A DNA stretch of 64,000 nucleotides from Sthenelais limicola (Eukaryota; Annelida; Polychaeta; Phyllodocida; Sigalionidae). Location of the stretch: the NCBI GenBank assembly GCA_942159475.1, contig OW804094.1:129752755-129816754 (forward strand), in the 5' to 3' direction. The translations under genes and the position numbers were made by a program. Shown piece after piece: positions 41,401 through 50,785 of the stretch. The notes beneath the pieces are model-generated. The model saw only the letters and a program-made list of their open reading frames with translations, was not told the origin of the DNA and did no database searches. Position 1 is the first letter of the stretch; the number at the start of each line of letters is the position of its first letter.

Positions 41401-44400
41401 AAAGCAGATCATGAAAGCTGTTTATGGTGCTATCCAGACGTCTCGAAAAATGTGAGTTAATTTAGTGAGTTGTTATTCTTCTTGAACTCAGCACTCGAGG
41501 AATCGTATGTGATTTATGAGTCAATCTCACGAGCCTTTATAGGCACCATAAAATGGCAAAGTTTGCTGGGCCGCGAAAAGTCCAAGCACATATATATTTA
41601 TATGTGTATATGTCCCCAAGCCTGAATGAAGACATGCTTCCAATTTCTATTAGTCAACGTTCCCTTCAAGGGAAGCTGCAGTAAATCAAACTATGGCTTG
41701 GATGAGATACTGTCTCAGCAGTTAAAATTTCATGAGGTACTTGAATTCTTCACGTTTCAAGACCTTTTGATCACTTTGAAGTCATCTTCATAATGCATTA
41801 GAGAGTGACATGTTCGCCACAGTTCCATCTTATACGAGAGCAATGATTGTCACATTACATGTCATTCATGTCATCTTTGCATGGAGTGAAGCATGTCAAA
41901 TCAAAGGCTTCTTCCCTCCTTGAAATTATCAACCAGCATGCGCTTTCATCTCTGAGGAATCCTAAAATGTAAGTTGCCTGCGAGAACTGGCGGCAACTTT
42001 TGATGACATAATAAAAAGAGCTAATGGTATGAAAGACAGGCATTTGAGGGGGTCAGACTATGGAAAGAGGCCAGGGCCAGGCGAACATTTATGCACGTCT
42101 GTCGAGGCGGGGTTCAGATATATCAGGCGACTTGATGTACCTGTATGTAGGAGCAAGGCCCTGTTTCTTTTTTCTTTCTCACATAAACAGGGCTTATTTA
42201 CCGATGGATGAGGTCCGAGTTTTATCGGACCAGCTTTGCCCCAGAGATAGGTATATTCATTACTGTCCGCGACACCCTAGATCACTTGTTGATAAGTCAG
42301 GTGACGCAGTGTTGTTTTTCTTGTGTACAGATTTGTCTATCTGGCCAACTAAGTGGCATCCGACCCCAGCACACAGTCGTATTTCACAGCATCCCATTTC
42401 CAATTACTCAACGTCAGGAAAGGGGGAGTCGGTAAATCTTGATAAACTAGAAATAAATATTCTGAATATTCCGAATTCCCGATACAAGACTGATCCTATC
42501 AGTTGGCCCTCTCACAATCTCTGTATTAAAGCTGCGCTCCCAGTTATCATCAGTCAAGAACTAAAGGTTTTCTACTTTTGTTTCATTCTTTTCCAACTTT
42601 GGAGGAATTTTCCTGCACGGTTTCATAAAAGTCCCACAATTATATTTCGGTGACCCGCCGAAATCCTTTCCTGTGGTATATAGCTTCACTCTGAAGCCGA
42701 TTCGACTTGTACAAACATAACAACAACATAATATTAATTCATTCTTTCCAATAAGTCATAACATGAGAAGATGTGATATTTATTTTTTTGTCATAATAAC
42801 TGAGAATGCAGTTTTAGCTGATTCGATCGATTTCGGAGAACTTGTTTTCCAACGGAGAAATATCAATAACACAATAATAAAGCCCGTCAATATTTACAGT
42901 TTCGTGCATACGTATGTTGGTAGGTGCTGGGATGGATATTTTGTTCATACGCTAAAGATATGCGTACGATGCGCTAGACACATACCACCAGACTGGATTC
43001 TTCTGCATCAATGCTATATTCTTGAGCTATGTAATTCCTCTGAGGCAGCCAGACACATTCCAGTCTTTGTCCTGCAACCCATCTCCAGGCCAGGTAGTGG
43101 GCAGGTCTTCCTATTTACCGAGCAATAAAAAACACATTCCTTTTTTCATTAATATCTTGTGGATTGATAATAGAGCAAATGATAGCTATGCTTCACGACA
43201 GAAACCAGGCTTTATCTCGCGCGAACACTGACAGATAGGAAAAGAGTCTGAAAGATTTATCTTCTCGGGGAAAGATCTGGGCGCACAGGCTAGCTGACTT
43301 CTTCCAGCGCCATAATGCTGATACTGTTTTCCCCTTTATTTTTTGTGTCTGTGTGTTTAGAAAATGAAGAAGATACTAACAGTGGAAGATGGGAATTGCC
43401 AAAAGACAGGACCTTGTGGAATGCCAGGTCATAGCAGTGTCAGACTGTACGCTCAATGTGTATATAGCCAGAGTGAGAAGAAGGGTGTATTATAAACGGT
43501 ACAACCAGAGCACTTACTTAGGGATTCCAGAAATATGATCCAATGGAGAAGGATATGATCTTCTTTTAAATGCCTAAAAACGCCTTGATGTAGTTTTTAT
43601 GGTATATGATTGGCAGGGGAGATAGTGTTCATGCTTGTGGCTCCCATCCCTTGACAAGTGGCAACATTTACCCAGTCTTGGGTTTTGAAAGGGCTAAGTG
43701 GTGATTCAATATTTTTCCATATGAAAAATTTCTGCGCCAAGATACCATGCATAACCGGGTGTTTTCAATGGAATCACACTTCAAACGAAGCCTTTTGATC
43801 TGCGACAAACGCTGGCTAAAACATGAGTCAATAAGTGTCAGTAAGCGAGAAACAGTTCATTCATTTTTTTAGTATAATATATCAGGTTAAATCAAGAAAA
43901 AGAATCCTCTAGAATTGAGTCTTTATTCATTTATTCGGTATCATATGACTGCTATGACTTGTTAAATCTTGAACTAAAACGATCAGAGTAAAAAAGAAAC
44001 TGAGGCAAAAGTCATCATTCATGCATTGGTATCTTCACCTTGAGTAATCTGTATATACAACCCCTTCTGGTGTTGAATGGGACCTCAAGAGATGAGAGGA
44101 GAGCGTCAAGAGATGGGGGTATGGCATGACCATGGCTCATCGCAAACGATCAAGGCTAATCCGGCCACTGCTCACTGACCACACCTCACTCCTGTCAGCC
44201 TTCACACATTCCCCCATCCCACGACCTGCTTGGCCAGCCACAAATCTACGTGAACAGGAAAAACATCATCATTGTGCTCAATAAAGACCATTCTGGGAGA
44301 AGAGAGCAATAAATTGCTGACCGCGAGCGCCTCGTTGCGTATTCTGACTGATGAATGAATATGCACTGGCAATATGGTGTTTCCCAGGAAGGGAAGGAAC

Positions 44401-44926
44401 AGTGTTGATGTGTGGGCTGGCCGTCGTGTGCAGCAATCACAATATTTATTTTTAATTTTTATATAGACGTGACGGTAAATGTTATGTCTGGGGTGTGTTG
44501 CTCTTCAAAATCTTAATCGGATCATTGCTCGTAGGCCTACTATTGGTCGTCATGATTAAATTGTAATCGTGTACTCCCCTCTAGTCTCGTTGATCGTTAT
44601 AAAGCTAATAACGCAAGTGTTGCTACCGTAAATATAGTTATAGTTAGCCCCACTATAAATGAGTGTAAACGATACGATACGATTTTGAGCAAGCACCTTT
44701 TATCGTAATCGTTAATTATTAACCATAACGAGCCCCCGGTGGATTATCAACATAACGAGAAACGCACCCCAGGGTACACATATACATTAAAACCAGTATC
44801 ATAGAAACTTGTAAATAGTTTATTTATCCCCAGATTATTATAGGAACTACGTGTTTGATAAGGATCGTATAAGTAGTTAAGGAAGGGGCGAACGTCTGGG
44901 TACCTGCGATGTAGGTGTTGTTAAAT
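38426..44926. other. Intergenic DNA
   Basis: No supported gene; includes the tandem repeat at 39254-39490. The left end of the viral element may lie near the right edge of this block, but no terminal inverted repeat could be identified because the other end is outside the window. Confidence 0.5.
39254..39490. repeat. Diverged ~110-bp tandem repeat, about 2.2 copies
   Basis: Units start at about 39254, 39362 and 39471. Each opens with A-TACCTGGAATGT (ATTACCTGAAATGT in the first); the two full units continue through CACTACCCAT(A/G)AGTG, GTTGCT and ATTATTGTAC. No gene is associated. Confidence 0.65.
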
Positions 44927-44958
44927 AGGTCAGTGACCTGATGAGGTCACTGACGTCA
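44927..44958. promoter_or_regulatory. AGGTCA inverted repeat plus perfect CRE
   Basis: AGGTCA-G-TGACCT (44927-44939) is a perfect IR-1 nuclear-receptor element. After GATG comes another AGGTCA (44944-44949), and TGACGTCA (44951-44958) is a perfect CRE. The segment 44929-44954 is also an 11-bp inverted repeat around GATG. More AGGTCA-like half-sites follow to about 45050. It lies upstream of the viral BIR gene and may act as an enhancer. Function is inferred. Confidence 0.45.
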
Positions 44959-45000
44959 CTAATTGGTGACCTTAACCTTACCCTTATGAGGTCAGGACAC

Positions 45001-45650
45001 CCCCTTATAAGGTCAACCTTGTTTATAGTATTATATAGGTCAACCTTGTTTATATTGTTATATATATATATATATATATATATAGCCCAGGGTTGTTTAT
45101 ATTGAAAGACAGGTGGCTTAGTGCATATTATTAACCCTAGGATATGGGTCACCATAGTGAGGGTATAGACCCTTGTTTATAGTATTATATAGGACAACCT
45201 TGTTTATATATATATATATATATATATATAGCCCAGGGATGTTTATATTGATAGACAGGTGGCTTAGTGCATATTATTAACCCTAGGATATGGGTTACCG
45301 TAGTGAGGGTATAGACCCAAGGTTATGTATGTAAAACCCTTTATCTTAGAAGACAAGTTCAGACTTGTCATACCCTTGAGATAATTATTGGTATAGACAC
45401 TGTAACCCTAGGGGTGAGATATGGGTCACCATAGTGAGGGTATAGACCCGAGGTTATGTATGTAAAACCCTTTATCTTAGAAGATAAGTTCAGACTTGTT
45501 ATCCTGAACATAACACCACATTCGTATACTACACATGACCACACTTCGAGTAGGCACTGTGAGTCTAGGGGTGAGATATGGGTCACCATAGTATGGCTGT
45601 AGACCCAAGGTTATGTATGTAAAACCATTCATCTTAGGAGGGTGAGAACA
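45001..45650. repeat. Composite tandem repeats with (TA)n tracts
   Basis: Four copies of a core GATATGGGTCACCATAGT... ending TAGACCC lie at 45141-45172, 45287-45318, 45418-45449 and 45575-45606 (spacing 131-157 bp). The first two are preceded by TTGTTTATA units and a (TA)n tract ending in TATAGCCCAGGG. The last three are followed by AAGGTTATGTATGTAAAACC. This may be the terminal or subterminal repeat region of the Polinton, since such elements often have repeat-bearing ends, but the boundary is not proven. Confidence 0.7.
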
Positions 45651-46026
45651 CAAGGGGGGACAACAGAACGAATCGGGTTATTGACGATAAATGACTAATG
45701 CAGTCTATTTTTAGATGTGGAGTGTGTATATATATGTAGCCGTGTCAATCACCCCATCTACATTCGACTTAACCCGACTAACACACATGCTTGTTGATGG
45801 TTGTAATTGTGTGCTTTTGCTGAAATGAATTATTCCAACTTGGACAATACACCACCAGTTTAGCTAAAGGAAAGCCAGACTACCCATTATCGGATGAGCA
45901 TAAGGAGGAATATAATAATTCATTGGAGAAACTTAGAAGGGAAATATTTTTCATTCAAACAATTATACCATATATCGTTTCTTTTAGAACAACAAAACAG
46001 AGTCTTAAACAACTAAATACACTATA
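45651..46026 (+). promoter_or_regulatory. Probable promoter/leader of the BIR gene
   Basis: A TATATATAT box at 45727-45735 lies about 290 nt upstream of the BIR ATG with no intervening open frame. The leader could contain an intron. No other feature was seen. Confidence 0.35.
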
Positions 46027-46578
46027 ATGGCTAGCAATATTATGCCAAACCCCAAATTTACAGTTTATTCCAAATTATATACCAGACTGAACACTTTCAC
46101 CTCGTGGAAAACATCTTTTATAAATTGTGATGATTTAGCTGTTGCTGGTTTTTTTTATCTTGGCGGGCGTGATTCTGTTCAGTGTTACCACTGCGGAATA
46201 ATACTTCATTCTTGGAATGAAGGAGACAACCCCACCATAGAGCACATTAAACACTCCCCAAAATGTGAACTTGCTTGCTCTAAACTCAATTCAACCAACG
46301 TTATCGATTTAATTAGCGATCTTATTTTAAAACATCGCGAGTTGAATACTATAGTAGAAACACACCAGCGCTATTGGCAAAAACACATTGGTGAAACTGA
46401 ATGTGAATCAGAATCAGAAGATGAGAAATCCACAGTATTTTCTCACATTTTACCTTTTTTAAACCGACTTCATAAAATAAATCAACGCTGCACATTATGC
46501 TGCTCAAGTCCCAAACCCGCCTCTAAACCCGACCATGAATGTTTAATAGGGGTTGATGAGACTGATAGCTGTTTTTAG
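46027..46578 (+). CDS. Single-BIR inhibitor-of-apoptosis-like protein
   Basis: A 183-residue protein with one baculoviral IAP repeat at about residues 17-84. The opening R-x3-TF-x2-W is at 20-27, LAxAGFFYLG at 37-46, and the zinc ligands C53, C56, H73 and C80 have exactly the family spacing C-x2-C-x16-H-x6-C. BIR proteins block caspases or act in cell division. Here a role in keeping the infected cell alive is inferred from the viral neighbourhood. After the BIR come a helical segment, an acidic serine stretch (ECESESEDEK, about 130) and a short Cys-rich tail (CTLCC) that is too small to be a RING. It is therefore survivin-like in layout, without an evident ubiquitin-ligase domain. Capture from a host gene is likely. 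Confidence 0.9.
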   Translation: MASNIMPNPKFTVYSKLYTRLNTFTSWKTSFINCDDLAVAGFFYLGGRDSVQCYHCGIILHSWNEGDNPTIEHIKHSPKCELACSKLNSTNVIDLISDLILKHRELNTIVETHQRYWQKHIGETECESESEDEKSTVFSHILPFLNRLHKINQRCTLCCSSPKPASKPDHECLIGVDETDSCF

Positions 46579-46770
46579 AGCAAGCAGTGTTAAGTATGGG
46601 GTATAGCTAGGTGGGTATTAATAGATAGAATATGGGTTGTGTTTGGGTTTAAGTTCATCATAACAACACTTATTGTTTGGGAGTGGGTGGGAGGGAGTGC
46701 GCATGCAGTCTGGGAGGTGGGAGTAAGAGAGGGTGGGGGGGGGGGGGGACTTGTAATGGGTATGAAAGGG

Positions 46771-46780
46771 TATAAAACGC
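46771..46780 (+). promoter_or_regulatory. TATA box of the PLDLS/PC4 gene
   Basis: TATAAAACGC lies 98 nt before the ATG at 46869. The identical 10-mer occurs at 50236-50245 before another plus-strand viral gene, so both probably use the same promoter class. A run of 14 G lies just upstream (46735-46748). Confidence 0.65.
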
Positions 46781-46868
46781 AGGTCTGACAGAATAGCTGG
46801 ACTCAAGTTGGAAATTACATTCACATAGCACACATCGCAACATCACCACCTTTAAACCTCGTTGAGAC

Positions 46869-49800
46869 ATGGACGCATCCAAATCTACTAAGAAGTACAA
46901 CACTAGATCTGCTACCCCCGCAACAAATCATACAACTACTTTTGAGAAAATGGATACTTTAAACTCAAAAGATTTGGTGGTGAAATCACCTGCAGCAGAT
47001 AGTCTTGTAATCGACACGCGTGAGGATGCACCAATGGTGAGTTACATATTATTATTATTAAAAATTTTAAATCATGTACATTTATGTTTTGCTGCATTAA
47101 TGGAATGGAAAATATTTTAGTCATTATCGCTATTCCATTACTTTATTACAGGGCGAGCAATTAAGCATGATGAAAAAGGATACGCTTCCCGTACCACAAG
47201 CGTCCCTTTGCAAGGATGACTCTGTGGATCCTTTTACACTGGCAGAAATTAGGATGAAGAAGGCAAAAAAGGTGATGAATGTAATTTGCTGTTATTGCAT
47301 TATGCACATGAATGAAATTAATTTCATCATTTTACTTAAAATGTCTGAAACACATATCGCTTGTTCGCTCTTTTAATCATTGTTTAAATTATATGCATAT
47401 TGTTATTGCAGGATGCAGCCGACAACGCAACTAAGACTGACGATGACAGCGCATCAACTTCTCAACACCCATTTTCGCGGTTAAGGAGCGAATTCTTTAA
47501 CTCTGGCGACTCTGCACCTTTATCCAGAAAGAGAAAGAAGGATTTGTATGTGTCTGCTCTGCCGCCCATCTCAAACACTAACCACAAGGTGGGTACACAC
47601 ACACTATTACTATACCCAATGCTAACGCGCGTCCCACTCCTGCTACGATGGTGGTCACGTGTGCTCATGTCAAGGGTTAAATAGGTCACTTGTTTGATTA
47701 TTAAGCTAAATGGTCGCTCTAATTGTCGTGGTGTGTGTGGCCGAACGGTTAGACTCGCTGGGACCTAGCCTGCTTTCCCCTACGAATCGCTGGTTCTGAA
47801 GTGCCAACTGCTGCAGTCTCATCAGTTGACGGTTCGAATCCTGCCTGCGGCGAGCGTCCTTCCACTAGGTCCATAGATAGGTATCTAACTCGAACAGCCC
47901 TCCCACCACTTTTGATTTTTACAACTTGATTACAAATCATTTGGGATATTATGTTTGAGGGAAATGCGTTTGTTAAACAGGTGAAATGTCGCATTTTACC
48001 TGTTTAATGAAGGAATGTGTAGATACGTTGCGCATCTATACATCCACTGTGATCACGTGACTAGTTACCGAGGGGTAATTAGGTTACTTGGCCATGACAT
48101 CTAGGTCACTCGACCCTGGTCACGTGATGTAGATGTCGATGGGTAAATAGGTCGCTTTACCACTCATTAAGCCTAATCCAGCCTCCCGTCTACAGTAGTT
48201 GCTGTGGTCAAGAGCGTAGAAGCGCTGACGCTCCTTAACTTGCTTCATGTATTTCACGGCCGTGGCAGGTTCGAAACACTGACCGGCGTGACTACGGCTT
48301 CACTCATGTACATTTATGACGCTCTTCATTAGAATGAGCACGGCGACTACTTTTGATTTTTGATCTTTGAGGAAAATACATTTGTTTCATTAGACAAGGG
48401 ATGCGTTTACCTGTTTATTAATAATAAAGGGGTGAATACACCCCTTGTCTGTACACTAAGGTTAACCCTTGCTCGCTTCTCCAGCAGTCGCACACCACTT
48501 GTGTACATATTAAGCGAGCAAACATTAACCTTAATATGCAGCCGCCGCAACCGAGCGGATAGAGACGCTGGTCTTTTGGACACGCAGCTCCTTTACAGCA
48601 CCCAAATCGCGCACTGTCTCTATAACCACACCATACACATTATAAAGCATTCTTCTAGAACGGGTTGCATAGTTTACAACAGAATTAGAAATTATTTGCT
48701 GACACTAATTATACCCTGCAGATTCTTACTATGACACGACATATAGACCTCACACCCCTTATATCGAAAGAAACATTCATGCCCTGTGCGCCCTACTTCT
48801 GCACCGTTGCCAGTCACGTGTGTAGATGTCAAGGGTTAAATAGGCCACTCTCTTACATATTAAGGTTAATCCTGGGTTGCTCTTTCAGCAGTAGGCGTAG
48901 TCCAGTGGTAATGTTGGTTGGCTTCTGTTTCGTCACGTCCGATGGGGGTCCCGGGTTCGAGTCCCGGGGCAGCTCTATGGTCACACAATGTGCATTTATA
49001 ACGCCTTCCTCTAGAGTGGAAGCGCAAACTGCCTCTTGCTTTTTTCTTTGCTAACATTTACTATTTTATGCTTTTATATATTGCAGAAAGACGAACCTTT
49101 GGATCTTTCCATAAAGTCTTCAAATGCAGATTCGCCAACTGGGGAAAAAGTGGCGTTTAAACGTCCTAAAACTCCAGAGTTAAATGCATCGACAAGCGGG
49201 AAAAGCGCCACTAGCTCAAAAAAACCAAGACCCACCCCAACGGTTTCAATGATGAATCCTACACCTTCAACTTTTTCTGCAGCAGTACCCCCATCCCCAA
49301 CTCTTCTTGGACGCAATCTTCCTTCTCCTACCAGATTCTATAAGCGAGCTAATTCTCCAAACGCTCGCCCTTCTGAACTTCTTGGTCTTAAAAGTTTTTC
49401 TAACACCCGTTCTGTGCTAGACCATTTCAAGCGCCTGGAAGACGAAGAAATTCAGTTCATCAACGCCTGCTACTCCCCATCAAAGTTTAGGGAAGATGGT
49501 GGGAGTCAGTATACTAACCCTCCTTCATCACCGTCGACTGGACAGGTTGGAGAAGATGAAGAATACCAGGAGTATCAATCCCCTGTTAAAATAGCTGAAA
49601 ATCTATTTTTTGAACACGGGGAATGGCGTGGTGAAAGGCGCTTCTCGCTTAGAAAGTGGGAGCAATCCCCTTGCGAACCGCACGACTTAGTGAGAACGAC
49701 AAAAGGAGTTGTTCTGACGTATGGGCGATTACACGGATTAATTGAACTTATCGACTTGATAGATTCATGGTTACAGCAGGCTCCTACGTCTCCGGAACAG

Positions 49801-50076
49801 TTTCGCCACCACATTGGAGGCGGTCTGGTAGTTTCCGTATCAAGAAAGTTTTATGGAGTGGATGTGAGGGAATGGTTTTCCCCCGACGCACACAAAATTT
49901 GCCCTTCTAAAAGAGGAGTTTTTTTAAAGGTTCATGAATGGAGTAGTTTTAAAGAAGCGATAACATATCTGAAAGCTATGCATCCATCCATCATGAATGA
50001 AAAACTGTGCAAATGTGATGATGGAGAATCATGCAGGGAATGTAACACCTTTGCTGCAACAGCTGCATTTATATAA
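46869..50076 (+). CDS. Spliced nuclear protein with PLDLS (CtBP) motif and PC4-like C-terminal domain
   Basis: Four exons with GT-AG junctions, all phase 0: 46869-47036, 47152-47271, 47412-47588 and 49087-50076, giving 484 residues. Exon 3 ends near a basic cluster RKRKK, a likely nuclear signal. Exon 4 opens with EPLDLSIK (PLDLS at about 159-163), the motif by which adenovirus E1A and cellular repressors bind CtBP. Then comes a disordered region with many SP/TP sites, and at about 399-453 a segment (VVSVSRKFYGVDVREWF, RGVFLKVHEWSSFKEAI) that matches the PC4/p15 single-strand-DNA-binding coactivator fold. The last 25 residues hold CKC and CREC, a possible zinc site. The TATA box is at 46771 and an AATAAA at about 50157. 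It is probably a viral regulator of transcription, E1A-like in strategy only. No LxCxE motif was found. Confidence 0.8.
47738..47841 (+). ncRNA. tRNA-like module 1 (A and B boxes)
   Basis: The A box TGGCCGAACGG (47738-47748) and B box GGTTCGAATCC (47831-47841) fit polymerase III internal promoters of the Ser/Leu tRNA type. They are 82 nt apart, longer than in a normal tRNA, so an intron-like or extra arm is present. A convincing cloverleaf is not formed: the T-stem has mismatches. It could be a tRNA-derived SINE or a viral tRNA-like transcript. Confidence 0.45.
48205..48277 (+). ncRNA. tRNA-like module 2, degenerate
   Basis: The A-box-like TGGTCAAGAGCG (48205-48216) and B-box-like GGTTCGAAAC (48268-48277) are at normal tRNA spacing, but the T-stem does not pair. 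The upstream flank repeats TCACGTG and GGTAAATAGG, as in modules 1 and 4. Confidence 0.35.
48547..48600 (+). ncRNA. tRNA-like module 3, B box missing
   Basis: GCAACCGAGCGGATAGAG resembles a D-arm/A box and is followed by GCTGGTC, but no GGTTCGA is found downstream. This is probably a decayed copy. Its flanks (CATATTAAG, AAGGTTAA) match those of module 4. Confidence 0.25.
48898..48967 (+). ncRNA. tRNA-like module 4, best conserved
   Basis: The A box TAGTCCAGTGG (48898-48908) and B box GGTTCGAGTCC (48954-48964) are at tRNA spacing. The T-arm is perfect: CCGGG, loop TTCGAGT, CCCGG (48951-48967). The acceptor stem does not pair, so it is unlikely to be a functional translation tRNA, but polymerase III could recognise it. 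Confidence 0.5.
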
Positions 50077-50235
50077 TTTTGGTTATTGCATGCATTAAAT
50101 ATTGGATATGCTTTATGTGCATTGTAACTGCTTTATTATTGCAAGAAAAAAAAAAAAATAAAAAAAATGAAAAAACCATCTCATTAGTTTTGTTGCTTTC
50201 CACCAGTCGATAGACTCAATTTTGCACCCCGCCCA

Positions 50236-50245
50236 TATAAAACGC
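50236..50245 (+). promoter_or_regulatory. TATA box before the small membrane-protein genes
   Basis: TATAAAACGC is identical to the TATA box at 46771-46780. It is 35 nt from the ATG at 50280, so the 5' leader would be very short, or the ATG at 50407 is the one used. Confidence 0.6.
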
Positions 50246-50279
50246 TCGCTATTAAATTATTGGTCATTACTTGTTAGGA

Positions 50280-50432
50280 ATGCGATTTGTAAAGACTTGT
50301 TTATTATTACTTTGCTTTTCAAACTGTTGCTCGCGCAAAAGTCGTAACACAACCATCACTAAAAAGAACGCACGCTTTCGACGTCAACACACCATCAGAC
50401 ATACTAATGGATTATTTAAAGAATATTTTTAA
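50280..50432 (+). CDS. Small secreted/membrane-type basic peptide, unrecognised
   Basis: A 50-codon frame directly after a TATA box. It starts with a signal-peptide-like VKTCLLLLCFSNCC, followed by a lysine/arginine-rich tail. Its last 26 nt overlap the start of the next frame (50407). No family is recognised. It may be a true small protein or an upstream frame that modulates translation of the next one. Confidence 0.35.
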   Translation: MRFVKTCLLLLCFSNCCSRKSRNTTITKKNARFRRQHTIRHTNGLFKEYF

Positions 50433-50658
50433 AGTTGTAAACGTTTTAATGTGTAAGAATAAACAGCTGGTTTTAATCGCTGTTACCTTGTTGTTTGGAA
50501 TAGTGTATAAACACGCGCGCAAATTCAAATGTCTAATGTATAGATCGGTTAACACCACACAATTACATGTGCAGAAGCAAAGGAGATTCTGGTTTACACT
50601 GTATTGCAAATTAAAGGATAGAATCGATATATGTATGACACAAATTATTCGCCTATAA
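50407..50658 (+). CDS. Small single-span membrane protein, unrecognised
   Basis: An 83-residue protein with one hydrophobic segment (LVLIAVTLLFGIVY, about 22-35) and a basic C-terminal half (KQRRFW, KLKDR). An AATAAA at 50681-50686 follows the stop closely, which supports a real transcript; that transcript ends tail-to-tail with the minus-strand gene whose polyadenylation signal is at 50722-50727. No homology is recognised. Small basic membrane proteins of this kind are frequent accessory genes in DNA viruses. Confidence 0.5.
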   Translation: MDYLKNIFKVVNVLMCKNKQLVLIAVTLLFGIVYKHARKFKCLMYRSVNTTQLHVQKQRRFWFTLYCKLKDRIDICMTQIIRL

Positions 50659-50785
50659 ACAATTGATCATTTTGCTCGTGAATAAAAGAAACAACGCATC
50701 ACAACTTACTAGTTTTTTTCATTTATTATCTTAATGAACGGATTTAACGCTATTTTCCAGACATGTATTACGCATCACCAATTCT

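Larger units (their letters stand above)
47589..49086 (+). other. Third intron of the PLDLS/PC4 gene
   Basis: The intron is 1498 nt from GTGGGT to TTGCAG, far longer than the other introns of this gene (115 and 140 nt). It carries the four tRNA-like modules listed separately, with flanks that repeat TCACGTG and GATGTCAAGGGTTAAATAGG. No protein-coding signal was seen on either strand. Confidence 0.7.

Noticed and set aside
38426..46026. Clear left terminal inverted repeat and target duplication of the Polinton
   Set aside because: Cannot be defined because the right end is outside the window. The tandem repeats are only suggestive.
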